DNA of 64,000 nt, from positions 1,240,001 to 1,304,000 of the forward strand of contig NZ_RHIB01000001.1 in the NCBI RefSeq assembly GCF_003710255.1. The letters are read 5' to 3'. Source of the stretch: Alteribacter keqinensis. Its GTDB lineage: Bacteria > Bacillota > Bacilli > Bacillales > Salisediminibacteriaceae. Below the pieces are notes generated by a model, which made no database searches, had not been told where the DNA came from, and saw only the letters and a program-made list of their open reading frames with translations. Of the stretch, positions 55,593 through 64,000 are shown in pieces. Both the position numbers and the translations under genes were made by a program. Each line of letters opens with the position of its first letter. The stretch's first letter is position 1.

Positions 55593-55885
55593 TGTTTTTA
55601 AAGGAAGAGTGTCATCGATTTCTTTTGCGACAACAGACACCTTTTCTCATCTATCCACACCATTGCGTATGGAAATAGGCATGCGGTCTATTTTCATGTA
55701 AATTTACTCAACAAACTGTGCGTAGTTGAATGGGAATATGCGAGTCTGCGGATAGGGAGCGTATTCCGTTCAACGAAGCTGAATGTCAATGAAGGGTATT
55801 AAAACCCTTCCTAGCTCTCTTTTTAAGGACAGCTTTTCAAAAAGAGCAGAATGCTTTCTGTACTAGAGAGCCTTATACATAAGAA

Positions 55886-55930
55886 AAAGGATGGCCCGGA
55901 GGACGTATGCCGACCTTCTGAGCCACCCTT
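55886..55930 (-). terminator. Terminator of the nusA-infB-rbfA operon
   Basis: AAGGGTGGC pairs with GCCATCCTT with a longer imperfect inner helix, followed by TTTTCTTATG on the minus strand, a few bases after the rbfA stop. Confidence 0.7.
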
Positions 55931-55937
55931 AACAGTA

Positions 55938-56282
55938 TTAGCGGTCGTTGAGTTTTCGTAAAAGCTCCTCAATACGGTTACCACGCTCGATACTTTCATC
56001 AAATTTGAAATACAGTTCAGGTGTTTTGCGGATTTGAATTCGTTTGCCAATTTCGGAACGGATGAATCCGGTGGCTTTTGAAAGTCCATTTAACGTTTGT
56101 TCTTTCTGCTCATCTTCACCATAAACCGTGATGTATGCTGTGGCTTGCTGGAGGTCCCCTGTTACATCAACAGCAGTGACTGTTACAAAGCCCACTCTTG
56201 GATCTTTAATTTCACGCTGAATAATATCAGTCAGTTCTTTTTTGATCTGTTCTCCGATGCGATTTGCACGAACATTACTCAT
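55938..56282 (-). CDS. rbfA: Ribosome-binding factor A
   Basis: KH-fold factor (114 aa) that helps mature the 5' end of 16S rRNA and the 30S subunit. [39 protein letters not shown] and [20 protein letters not shown] are the family landmarks. The ATG at 56282 has GGAGGTG 8 bases before it; the longer open frame covers the intergenic part. A gap of 167 bases separates it from ylxP, and a terminator follows. Confidence 0.96.
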   Translation of the reverse strand: MSNVRANRIGEQIKKELTDIIQREIKDPRVGFVTVTAVDVTGDLQQATAYITVYGEDEQKEQTLNGLSKATGFIRSEIGKRIQIRKTPELYFKFDESIERGNRIEELLRKLNDR

Positions 56283-56449
56283 AGTGCGCACCTCCAAATT
56301 AGTTGCTGGAGCGGTTCTGCAAAAAAGAGATTCGCTCCCTTTTTTTACGATGTTAATCGTGACTCTATGTGCTTCGCTTTCCACACGGTACAGGGAGAGC
56401 CGCACTTACACTGCTGCTCTCCCGCAGCCGCTGCAGGATCTGCGAAACA

Positions 56450-56728
56450 TTAGAACCATTCCCACTGTACCGAAGCCGTTTCAATCTCAGGAACGCTGTC
56501 AATGAAATGGAGTGCCCTGTTTAATTCCTGTTCCACCCGTGTACGGTCGGAACTGACAGAGGCTATGGTGATCTCTGTTCGCTGCCAGACATTCTGATGA
56601 CCAGTCTCTGATACTGAAATATTAAGGCGGTCACGAAGGCGGGTAATGACGCTCTTTAGTACCCCGCGCTTCTCTTTTAAAGACTGAGCGTCATAGATAA
56701 TCGCTTCAATCGTAAGGACGCCGATCAT
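56450..56728 (-). CDS. ylxP: YlxP family protein (DUF503)
   Basis: A 92-aa small conserved protein of unknown function, always between infB and rbfA in Bacillus and suspected to assist ribosome assembly. SLKEKRGVLKSVITRLRDRLNISVSE is the family signature. The ATG overlaps the infB TAA by one base. Confidence 0.92.
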   Translation of the reverse strand: MIGVLTIEAIIYDAQSLKEKRGVLKSVITRLRDRLNISVSETGHQNVWQRTEITIASVSSDRTRVEQELNRALHFIDSVPEIETASVQWEWF

Positions 56729-58857
56729 TAGCGCTTGATTTCTTCCATTACATAAGCTTCAATGACGTCGCCTTCCTTAACATCGTTGTAGTTTTCAAGT
56801 GTAATACCGCACTCATAGTTTTTCGCGACTTCTTTAGCATCATCCTTAAAACGCTTCAAGTCACGGATGGTGCCTTCGTGAAGAACAACTCCGTCACGGA
56901 TAAGGCGGACACTAGAATCTCTTGTAATTTTACCTTCTGTAACATAGGATCCTGCGATCATGCCGATTTTTGAAACTTTAAATGTCTGACGGACTTCAGC
57001 CTGACCGATTACTTTTTCTTCATACTCAGGATCAAGCATTCCTTTCATTGCCTGCTCCACTTCTTCAATAGCGTTATAAATAACGCGGTGAAGACGGATA
57101 TCTACGCCTTCCTGATCTGCTGTACGCTTGGCGTTAACATCCGGACGTACGTTAAATCCGATAATAATGGCGTTTGAAGCACTTGCCAGGATAACATCAG
57201 ACTCTGCAATCGCACCTGCACCGGTATGAATGATGTTGACTTTAACACCTTCAACCTCGATCTTCTCAAGAGAGCCTTTCATAGCCTCTACAGAACCCTG
57301 TACATCGGCTTTGATAATAATGTTGATATCTTTAATATCCCCTTGCTGGATCTGGTTAAACAAATCATCCAGACTTACTCGGGAAGATTCACGGCGCTGT
57401 TCAACTTTTTGTTTCATGGCACGGGCTTCACCGATCTGACGGGCTTTTTTCTCGTCTTCAAAGACCATAAACTGATCTCCTGCCTGAGGCACGTTGTTAA
57501 GACCCGTAATTTCAACAGGTGTGGAAGGGCCCGCTTCTTTTACACGGCGGCCAAGATCGTTAACCATAGCACGTACACGGCCGAATGTGTTTCCGACTAC
57601 AATCGGATCACCGACACGAAGTGTACCTGATTGAACGAGCAGTGTAGCAACAGCTCCGCGCCCGCGGTCAAGTTCCGCTTCGACGACTGTTCCCCGTGCA
57701 CGTTTATCCGGATTTGCTTTGAATTCTTCAACTTCAGAAACAAGAAGGATCATTTCAAGGATTTCATCAATTCCTTCGCCCTTGATCGCACTCACGTTGA
57801 CGAAAATCGTATCTCCGCCCCATGCTTCTGATACAAGACCGTGCTCAGTAAGTTCCTGCATGACACGATCCGGGTTTGCTCCTTCTTTATCCATTTTATT
57901 CACGGCTACGATGATTGGTACTTCCGCTGCTTTCGCGTGGTTAATCGCTTCTACCGTCTGCGGCATAACGCCGTCATCCGCTGCAACAACGAGAATTGTA
58001 ATATCCGTTACCTTTGCTCCCCGCGCACGCATTGTTGTAAAGGCTGCGTGACCCGGAGTATCAAGGAAGGTAATTTTTCTGCCTTTTTCTTCTACCTGGT
58101 AGGCACCAATATGCTGGGTAATTCCCCCTGCTTCACCGGCCGTTACTTTTGTGTGTCGGATGCTGTCAAGAAGCGTTGTTTTACCGTGGTCAACGTGACC
58201 CATGATTGTCACAACTGCCGGACGCTCTTTCAAATCTTCCGGTGCATCCTCTTCTTCAATCGTTTCAAATTCAGCTTCATTAATGACGATTTCCTCTTCC
58301 ACTTTCACTCCGAAATCTTCACCAAGAAGTTCAATTGTATCATTGTCAAGTTCCTGGTTAATGGTAGCCATTACACCAAGACCCATTAGTTTTTTTATGA
58401 TTTCAGATGGTTCTTTGTTCAGCTTGTCGGCAAATTCCCCGACTGTTATCGGAAGGGTGTACGTAATTTCCGTCGGCATTGGCTTAGGAGCCGGACGGCT
58501 TGGCTGACGGTCATTTCTCTGATTGTTGTTTCGCTGGTTCCGGTTTTTGTTATTATTTCTGTTATTGTTCTTTTTGCCCTGCTGATTGTTCGGCTTATTT
58601 GAACGGTTTGTTTGTTTTTTATCATTCATAGGTGACTGATCACGTCCTTCATTACTTTGACGCTTTTTCGCGTCATTTTTTTTCGGTTCATTCTTCCCCT
58701 TTGTCTCACTACCTGATTCGAGCTTCTTTTTTGCCTCATCAGTTAATACACTCATATGGTTTGAAACTTCCACATTAAGTGTTTTGAGACGTTCAATCAC
58801 TGCTTTACTTGTCGTATTCTTTTCTTTGGCATATTCGTAGATTCGCATCTTTTTCAT
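56728..58857 (-). CDS. infB: Translation initiation factor IF-2
   Basis: GTPase that brings fMet-tRNA to the 30S subunit. The 709-aa protein has an N-terminal IF2_N helix ([21 protein letters not shown]), an Asn/Lys/Gln-rich linker (about residues 70-130), a second IF2_N ([20 protein letters not shown]), then the G domain: [12 protein letters not shown] (G1), [10 protein letters not shown] (G2), DTPGHAAF (G3), NKMDK (G4), SAIKG (G5), followed by domains II-IV. The ATG at 58857 has AGGAGG 7 bases before it. Confidence 0.97.
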   Translation of the reverse strand: MKKMRIYEYAKEKNTTSKAVIERLKTLNVEVSNHMSVLTDEAKKKLESGSETKGKNEPKKNDAKKRQSNEGRDQSPMNDKKQTNRSNKPNNQQGKKNNNRNNNKNRNQRNNNQRNDRQPSRPAPKPMPTEITYTLPITVGEFADKLNKEPSEIIKKLMGLGVMATINQELDNDTIELLGEDFGVKVEEEIVINEAEFETIEEEDAPEDLKERPAVVTIMGHVDHGKTTLLDSIRHTKVTAGEAGGITQHIGAYQVEEKGRKITFLDTPGHAAFTTMRARGAKVTDITILVVAADDGVMPQTVEAINHAKAAEVPIIVAVNKMDKEGANPDRVMQELTEHGLVSEAWGGDTIFVNVSAIKGEGIDEILEMILLVSEVEEFKANPDKRARGTVVEAELDRGRGAVATLLVQSGTLRVGDPIVVGNTFGRVRAMVNDLGRRVKEAGPSTPVEITGLNNVPQAGDQFMVFEDEKKARQIGEARAMKQKVEQRRESSRVSLDDLFNQIQQGDIKDINIIIKADVQGSVEAMKGSLEKIEVEGVKVNIIHTGAGAIAESDVILASASNAIIIGFNVRPDVNAKRTADQEGVDIRLHRVIYNAIEEVEQAMKGMLDPEYEEKVIGQAEVRQTFKVSKIGMIAGSYVTEGKITRDSSVRLIRDGVVLHEGTIRDLKRFKDDAKEVAKNYECGITLENYNDVKEGDVIEAYVMEEIKR

Positions 58858-58923
58858 CTGTTTACCTCCTGAGATCATGGCACTCCTGCCCTGTGTTTTA
58901 CAAGAGGTTTGAGCCATGAATCT

Positions 58924-59223
58924 TTATTCCAGTAACGACTGAAGCTTTTTTGCAAAGCCGCTTTCTTCTACTCCCAATACTACTCTTTCATTTTTTCCAA
59001 TCGCATGTCCAAGGGTCTCACGGTCTCCTGTAATCACAAGAGGAACGTTATAGTAGGTACTTTTGTCTGCGATCTTCTTTTTCGTATTGTCAGATGCGTC
59101 TTCTGAGAGGATGACAAGATGCAGTTTTTTCTTGCGCATCGACTGTAATACAATTTCTTCACCAGTAACGACAGCTCTGGCCCGGTATGCAAGACCAATC
59201 AGGTTAAGGGCTTTATCTTTCAT
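58924..59223 (-). CDS. ylxQ: YlxQ, L7Ae-family RNA-binding protein
   Basis: A 99-aa L7Ae/L30e/S12e/Gadd45-fold protein that binds kink-turns in RNA. LNLIGLAYRARAVVTGEE and LHLVILSEDASDNTKKK and GHAIGKNERVVLGV match the family. It overlaps ylxR by 4 bases (ATGA) and sits before infB, its standard place. Confidence 0.93.
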   Translation of the reverse strand: MKDKALNLIGLAYRARAVVTGEEIVLQSMRKKKLHLVILSEDASDNTKKKIADKSTYYNVPLVITGDRETLGHAIGKNERVVLGVEESGFAKKLQSLLE

Positions 59224-59495
59224 TTTGACTTCCCTTCTGCCACTTCCGTTACGAGATAATCATAGAAATCATCGTTCACTTTCGTCTTTAAGTGACGTGA
59301 GAGAATATCTTTTTGTCTGGCTTGTTCAAATACATCCTTCGATGCTGTTAAATACGCCCCTCTGCCTGATTTCTTGCTTGTAGGATCATAGATAACATCG
59401 CCTTCAGGTGTACGGACGATCCGCACCAGTTCCTTTTTCGGCTTCATCTCGTTAGTGACAACACACTTGCGTAAAGGAGTTTTCCTTGCTTTCAT
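59220..59495 (-). CDS. ylxR: RNase P modulator RnpM (YlxR)
   Basis: A 91-aa YlxR-fold protein that binds the RNase P RNA and modulates its activity in B. subtilis. RKCVVTNEMKPKKELVRIVR and GRGAYLT are signature parts. The ATG at 59495 has AAGGAG 8 bases before it; an in-frame GTG at 59504 overlaps that SD. It starts 12 bases after the nusA stop. Confidence 0.93.
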   Translation of the reverse strand: MKARKTPLRKCVVTNEMKPKKELVRIVRTPEGDVIYDPTSKKSGRGAYLTASKDVFEQARQKDILSRHLKTKVNDDFYDYLVTEVAEGKSK

Positions 59496-59507
59496 AGTCA
59501 GCACTCC

Positions 59508-60671
59508 TTATTTCTCAAAGTCCTCTTCTTCATATGAGGCTGCTTCTGTATAATTCTCTTCCTGATCGCCAAATCCTTCTTGGTCATGAAGGTCAGTGTC
59601 TTCCTTTAATGGTGCATTCGGATCATATAGGCCCAGCTCTTCAGCATCGGATTCACTCTTAATATCAATCTTCCAGCCTGTAAGCTTTGCAGCCAGACGG
59701 GCGTTTTGGCCACGTTTCCCGATTGCCAGTGAAAGCTGGTAGTCCGGAACGACAACCTGAGTCATCTTCTCTTCTTCATTTACTGTTACCTGAAGGACTT
59801 TGGAAGGGCTCAGGGCGTTGGCCACGTATTCCTTAGGGTCTTCTGACCAGCGAACGATATCGATCTTCTCGCCTTTAAGTTCGTTTACGATCATCTGGAC
59901 TCGCTGACCGCGCTGACCGACACAGGAACCTACAGGATCCACTTCCGCATCTTCTGCGTGAACCGCAATTTTTGAGCGGTCTCCGGCCTCACGGGAAACA
60001 GACTTGATTTCCACTGTTCCGTCATAAATTTCAGGTACTTCAAGCTCAAAAAGACGCTTTAGAAGGCCTGGATGAGTGCGTGAAATCATGATCTGAGGAC
60101 CTTTGGTCGTCTTCTCCACTTTTGTAATGAAGGCTTTTATGCGGTCATTATGCTTATACGACTCGTTAGGCATCTGTTCGTTTAAAGGCATGATCGCCTC
60201 AACTTTACCAAGATCCACATAAATAAAACGGTGGTCCTGTCGTTGAACAATCCCAGTCATTATATCTTCTTCACGGTCGATGAAGTCAGAATAAATAATC
60301 CCTCTTTCCGCTTCACGTACACGCTGGGTAACTACCTGTTTCGCTGTCTGGGCAGCGATTCTTCCGAAGTCTTTCGGCGTTACTTCAATTTCAACAATGT
60401 CATCAACCTGATACTGCGGGCTGATGGACTTGGCTGCATCTTCGGAAATTTCCAGCCTTGCATCAAACACTTCCTCCACAACCACTTTCTGAGCGAATAC
60501 ACGGATTTCACCGTGCTCCCGGTCAATGTTGACGCGTACGTTCTGCGCCTGGTTAAAATTACGTTTATAACCTGTAATTAAAGCTTGTTCAATGGCTTCC
60601 AGAATGATTTCCTTGTCGATGCCCTTGTTCTTCTCAATGCTCGTTAAAGCATCCATAAAATCACTATTCAT
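59508..60671 (-). CDS. nusA: Transcription termination/antitermination protein NusA
   Basis: RNA polymerase-binding factor promoting pausing and intrinsic termination. The 387-aa protein has the N-terminal RNAP-binding domain ([28 protein letters not shown]), S1 ([19 protein letters not shown]), and two KH domains ([38 protein letters not shown]), then an acidic tail without the extra AR repeats of E. coli. The ATG at 60671 has AAGGGGG about 11 bases before it. It follows rimP by 88 bases. Confidence 0.97.
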   Translation of the reverse strand: MNSDFMDALTSIEKNKGIDKEIILEAIEQALITGYKRNFNQAQNVRVNIDREHGEIRVFAQKVVVEEVFDARLEISEDAAKSISPQYQVDDIVEIEVTPKDFGRIAAQTAKQVVTQRVREAERGIIYSDFIDREEDIMTGIVQRQDHRFIYVDLGKVEAIMPLNEQMPNESYKHNDRIKAFITKVEKTTKGPQIMISRTHPGLLKRLFELEVPEIYDGTVEIKSVSREAGDRSKIAVHAEDAEVDPVGSCVGQRGQRVQMIVNELKGEKIDIVRWSEDPKEYVANALSPSKVLQVTVNEEEKMTQVVVPDYQLSLAIGKRGQNARLAAKLTGWKIDIKSESDAEELGLYDPNAPLKEDTDLHDQEGFGDQEENYTEAASYEEEDFEK

Positions 60672-60759
60672 GAGTGGTGGTTCCCCCTTTAAAAACAATT
60701 CCAGACACGTCTAATCACCCGCCGCAGAACGACCGGGACAGGACGGACTTTTAATTTCC

Positions 60760-61230
60760 CTACATGATGACTGCAAGTCTTGCCTTGGCTACTTTTTCGT
60801 ACGGAACCTCAACAGAACGGGTTCGCGTTTTTACAATCATCTGAATGGTAAGCCTCTCACCATCAAAGTCGAGAAGCTTCCCCTCGAATACCTTTTCACC
60901 GTCTATAGGTGCGTAGGTCGTTACATTTACATTTTTGCCTATTGCTTTTTTTACATCTTCTGCTTTTTTGAGCGGACGCTCAGCCCCTGGTGAAGAAACC
61001 TCCAGATAGTATGCTTCCTCAATCGGGTCTTCCTTATCGAGGGCTTCACTCAGTTTTTCGCTCACTGCTGAACAGTCATCAAGGTCAACGCCTTTATCAG
61101 AATCAATGTAGACGCGGAGAAAGTAGTTTTTGCCTTCTTTGACGAACTCTGCTTCTACCAGTTCAAGTCCCATTTGTTCCACAATTGGTTGTGCCATTGT
61201 TTCAATTGTTGTTTTAATATTACCTGCCAT
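60760..61230 (-). CDS. rimP: Ribosome maturation factor RimP
   Basis: A 156-aa factor for 30S assembly. QMGLELVEAEFVKEGKNYFLRVYID and YLEVSSPGAERPL are the family landmarks. AAGGAGG lies 8 bases before ATG. It begins the rimP-nusA-ylxR-ylxQ-infB-ylxP-rbfA operon; no single strong promoter is visible in the 290 bases to polC. Confidence 0.96.
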   Translation of the reverse strand: MAGNIKTTIETMAQPIVEQMGLELVEAEFVKEGKNYFLRVYIDSDKGVDLDDCSAVSEKLSEALDKEDPIEEAYYLEVSSPGAERPLKKAEDVKKAIGKNVNVTTYAPIDGEKVFEGKLLDFDGERLTIQMIVKTRTRSVEVPYEKVAKARLAVIM

Positions 61231-61416
61231 ATGTTTCGCCTCCTTGCTTTGAACGGGCTGGACTTTTGTTTTGGATGTTTGTTCAAAATCAAGGCAAACG
61301 TTAAGAAGATCGTTGGTCTGTAAGAACCTTTTACGCTGGTCTCCTTATTTTGAACGCTGTAAATCCGGTTCAGCAAAATGAGGGATAAGCCCGGAAAACC
61401 GGACTTATATCCAAAA

Positions 61417-61443
61417 GAAAGAGTGGGATGCTCCCACTCTTTC
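61417..61443 (-). terminator. Terminator of polC
   Basis: GAAAGAGTGGGA pairs perfectly with TCCCACTCTTTC around GCA, followed by TTTTGG on the minus strand, about 75 bases past the polC stop. Confidence 0.82.
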
Positions 61444-61518
61444 GGCTGCCGTTATTCTAAGTATTGCCATCTAACTATAACATAAACCTTTTTGCCGTGC
61501 AAACCAACGTATGGCTTA

Positions 61519-64000
61519 TCAGAACAGCGACAGCTGGTTTGAATCAGGAAGTCCTTCGAGGCATCCGTGATCGTCAAGGTTCTGAAGAACGGTTTTTGTA
61601 ATCTTACTCCGCTTCTGCAGGTCTTCTTTAGAGAGGAACTCGCCGCCTTCTTTTGCCTTTTCAATGTTGATTGCCGCATTTGTACCAACACCTGTAAGAG
61701 CATTAAACGGCGGGATCAGGCTGTCCCCGTCAACAACAAACTCAGTTGCCTTGGAACGGTAGAGATCGACCTTCTGAAAAGAGAAACCACGCTCACACAT
61801 TTCCAGAGCCAGTTCCAGGACGGTTACCAGACTCTTTTCCTTTGGCGCTGCATCCAGGCCTTTCTGATAAATTTCTTCCATACGCTTTCGTATGCTTGCA
61901 GAACCTCTGTGCATTGTATCCAGATCAAAGTCATCGGCACGGACAGTGAAATACGCAGCATAGAACAGGATCGGATGGTGGACCTTAAAGTACGCAATAC
62001 GTACTGCCATTAAAACATAGGCCGAAGCGTGGGCTTTCGGAAACATGTACTTGATTTTAAGGCACGAACCGATATACCAGTCCGGCACACCGTGTTTTTT
62101 CATCTCTTCAATCCATTCTTCCTGGAGCCCTTTTCCTTTACGTACAAATTCCATGATTTTAAAGGCAAGGCTGTCTTCGAGCCCTTTGTACTGAAGATAC
62201 ACCATAATGTCGTCACGGCATCCGATAACGTCTTTTAATACACACGTCCCATCGGCAATTAGGTCGGCAGCATTATTCAGCCATACATCCGTTCCGTGGG
62301 AAAGACCGGAAATCTGAACGAGTTCGCTGAACGTGCTCGGCTTTGTATCTTCAAGCATCTGTCTTACAAAACGGGTGCCAAATTCGGGAATTCCATAAGT
62401 TCCGGTCTTACACATGATCTGGTCTTCCGTTACCCCGAGTGACTCTGTACCGCTGAACAGTTTAAACACTTCCGGGTCGTCAACAGGGATATCCTGCGGG
62501 TCCATCCCTGATAAGTCCTGGAGCATCCTGATTACCGTCGGATCATCGTGTCCGAGGATATCAAGCTTCAAAAGATTATCGTGGATCGAATGGAAGTCAA
62601 AGTGCGTTGTCTTCCATTCTGATTCCCGGTCATCTGCAGGAAACTGAATGGGTGAAAAGTCATAGATGTCCAGGTGATCCGGTACGACAATGATCCCCCC
62701 GGGGTGCTGTCCGGTGGTCCTCTTGACTCCGGTACAGCCGGAGACAAGACGGTCAATCTCAGCTCCCCTCAGACGGAGCTGGTTGTCATCTTCATAACCC
62801 TTTACGAATCCGTATGCCGTTTTTTCCGCTACTGTACCGATCGTTCCGGCACGGTAGACATAATCAACACCGAACAATTCTTTTGTATAGTTATGGGCAA
62901 CAGGCTGATAGTCACCTGAGAAGTTTAAGTCGATATCAGGTACTTTGTCTCCTTTAAATCCAAGGAAGGTTTCAAAGGGGATGTCCTGCCCGTCTTTTGT
63001 ATATTCTGCTCCGCACTTTTCACAGTTTTTATCGGGAAGGTCAAACCCGGATCCGACTGAGCCGTCATCAAAGAATATACTGTGCTTGCAATCAGGACAC
63101 ACATAGTGCGGCGGCAGAGGATTCACCTCTGTAATTTCCGTCATGGTAGCTACAAAGCTCGACCCTACTGACCCCCGTGAACCAACAAGATATCCGTCAT
63201 CAAGAGATTTTTTTACGAGTTTTTGAGAGATAAGATAAATAACGGAGAACCCGTTGCTGATAATGGACTTGAGTTCTTTTTCAATACGCGCTTCCACAAT
63301 TTCAGGAAGATCATCCCCGTAAATGCTTTTTGCCATGGAATAAGTCATATCACGCATTTCATCATCTGCCCCTTCAAGGTTGGGGGTGTAGAGGTCATCA
63401 GGTATGGGCTTAATCTCATCGATATCATCTGCGATCATATTAGGGTTCGTAACCACAACCTCTTTTCTCTTATCCTCAGAAAGGAAGGAGAAACACTCGA
63501 GCATCTCATCTGTAGTCCTGAAGTGGACATCGGGCAGAGAATGACGGTTCAGGGGGTTGGCGCCGCCCTGACTTGCTATTAGAATCTTTCGGTAGATTTT
63601 ATCTTCCTGGTGCAGGTAGTGGACGTTTCCGGTTGCCACTACCGGTTTATCAAGCTTCTCACCGAGTTCAACAATGTTTTTTAATATCTCTTTTAAAGCC
63701 AGTTCATCCCGGACGATTTCTTTTTCAATAAGTTTATAATAATTGGCAGGAGGCTGGACTTCCAGGTAATCATAAAATTTTGCGATTTCCTCTACTTCCT
63801 CCGGTGCTTTCTGCATCATCGCATCGAACACTTCACCGTTGTCACATCCGGAGCCGACGATAATCCCTTCCCGGTTTTTAGCAAGCACCGACCTTGGAAT
63901 TCTCGGGACTCTGTGGAAATAATCAATATGGGCTTTTGAAACGAGACGGTAGATATTACGAAGACCGTCCTGGTTCTTTGCCAGAAGAATACAGTGATTA
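61519..64000 (-). CDS. polC: DNA polymerase III PolC-type (3' part, runs off the window)
   Basis: Main replicative polymerase of low-G+C Gram-positives. The last 826 residues are visible; the frame stays open to the window end (the codons at 63999-63889 read [20 protein letters not shown] and continue into the PHP domain). Present are the PHP part ([20 protein letters not shown]), a zinc finger (CPDCKHS...CEKCG), the catalytic [22 protein letters not shown], and the (HhH)2 region; the end QLSLF is the beta-clamp binding motif. The exonuclease and N-terminal OB domains lie beyond the window. Confidence 0.97.
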   Translation of the reverse strand, partial: NHCILLAKNQDGLRNIYRLVSKAHIDYFHRVPRIPRSVLAKNREGIIVGSGCDNGEVFDAMMQKAPEEVEEIAKFYDYLEVQPPANYYKLIEKEIVRDELALKEILKNIVELGEKLDKPVVATGNVHYLHQEDKIYRKILIASQGGANPLNRHSLPDVHFRTTDEMLECFSFLSEDKRKEVVVTNPNMIADDIDEIKPIPDDLYTPNLEGADDEMRDMTYSMAKSIYGDDLPEIVEARIEKELKSIISNGFSVIYLISQKLVKKSLDDGYLVGSRGSVGSSFVATMTEITEVNPLPPHYVCPDCKHSIFFDDGSVGSGFDLPDKNCEKCGAEYTKDGQDIPFETFLGFKGDKVPDIDLNFSGDYQPVAHNYTKELFGVDYVYRAGTIGTVAEKTAYGFVKGYEDDNQLRLRGAEIDRLVSGCTGVKRTTGQHPGGIIVVPDHLDIYDFSPIQFPADDRESEWKTTHFDFHSIHDNLLKLDILGHDDPTVIRMLQDLSGMDPQDIPVDDPEVFKLFSGTESLGVTEDQIMCKTGTYGIPEFGTRFVRQMLEDTKPSTFSELVQISGLSHGTDVWLNNAADLIADGTCVLKDVIGCRDDIMVYLQYKGLEDSLAFKIMEFVRKGKGLQEEWIEEMKKHGVPDWYIGSCLKIKYMFPKAHASAYVLMAVRIAYFKVHHPILFYAAYFTVRADDFDLDTMHRGSASIRKRMEEIYQKGLDAAPKEKSLVTVLELALEMCERGFSFQKVDLYRSKATEFVVDGDSLIPPFNALTGVGTNAAINIEKAKEGGEFLSKEDLQKRSKITKTVLQNLDDHGCLEGLPDSNQLSLF

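Noticed and set aside
1-64000. CRISPR array, tRNA or rRNA genes
   Set aside because: No regularly spaced direct repeats of 25-40 bp and no cloverleaf or rRNA sequence were found by reading; the only tandem array is the four-unit GTCTTCT stretch at 18367.
1-64000. Prophage or defence island as the hidden new system
   Set aside because: Apart from the IS region at 45.7-47.3 kb, the gene order is the conserved Bacillales core; no integrase, capsid, restriction or toxin-antitoxin genes were seen.

Overview
The window is chromosomal DNA from an endospore-forming Bacillales species, most likely of the family Bacillaceae. The evidence is spoVS, cotE, spoIIIE, both dipicolinate synthase genes, ymxH, tepA and a Bacillus-type order of housekeeping genes, with strong AAGGAGG-type ribosome binding sites throughout. 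I cannot name the genus. Genes such as korAB, a DEAD-box helicase and an amidoligase, absent from the equivalent B. subtilis stretch as I recall it, point to a non-subtilis lineage.

Almost everything reads on the minus strand, so gene order is clearest from high to low coordinates. 64000-52920: end of polC, the rimP-nusA-ylxR-ylxQ-infB-ylxP-rbfA translation operon, truB, ribF and rpsO. 52740-47740: pnp, ylxY, mlpA and ymxH. 47740-45660: an insertion carrying a frameshifted IS1595/ISXO2-type transposase and a small membrane protein on the plus strand. 45660-40750: dpaA-dpaB (spore dipicolinate), then asd-dapG-dapA (diaminopimelate and lysine). 40560-34530: RNase J, tepA-ylzJ and spoIIIE. 34230-27080: a GntR regulator, ymfF-ymfH-ymfI, ymfJ, ymfK, rodZ and pgsA. 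27061-22167: cinA, a DEAD-box RNA helicase, a small exported protein and recA. 21610-18660: rny, ymdB and spoVS. 18280-13180: korA-korB and tdh-kbl. 13056-11743: a plus-strand triple NlpC/P60 protein. 11188-178: miaB-ricA, cotE, a COOH-NH2 ligase, then mutS-mutL-methyltransferase-miaA-hfq.

Regulatory sites readable by eye include SigA-type promoters (miaB, rny, recA, ymfF, rnjB, asd, rpsO), a SigH-type promoter for spoVS, a SigK-type promoter for dpaA, a LexA box at recA, and a pair of LexA boxes around the -10 of the transposase gene. About twenty intrinsic terminators mark transcription units. Many start codons are GTG or TTG and were set by Shine-Dalgarno position.

The main unexplained signal is a dispersed intergenic repeat of roughly 150-185 bp. 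It occurs in at least five clear copies (near 9.0, 34.4, 38.5, 50.4 and 55.5 kb) and several shorter or decayed ones, some with GTTGATT...AATCAAC ends. Other points of interest are the LexA-box pair on the transposase gene, the NlpC/P60 protein in which only the middle of three domains keeps its catalytic residues, a 24-bp perfect palindrome near 21.9 kb, and structured leaders ahead of spoVS and rpsO.
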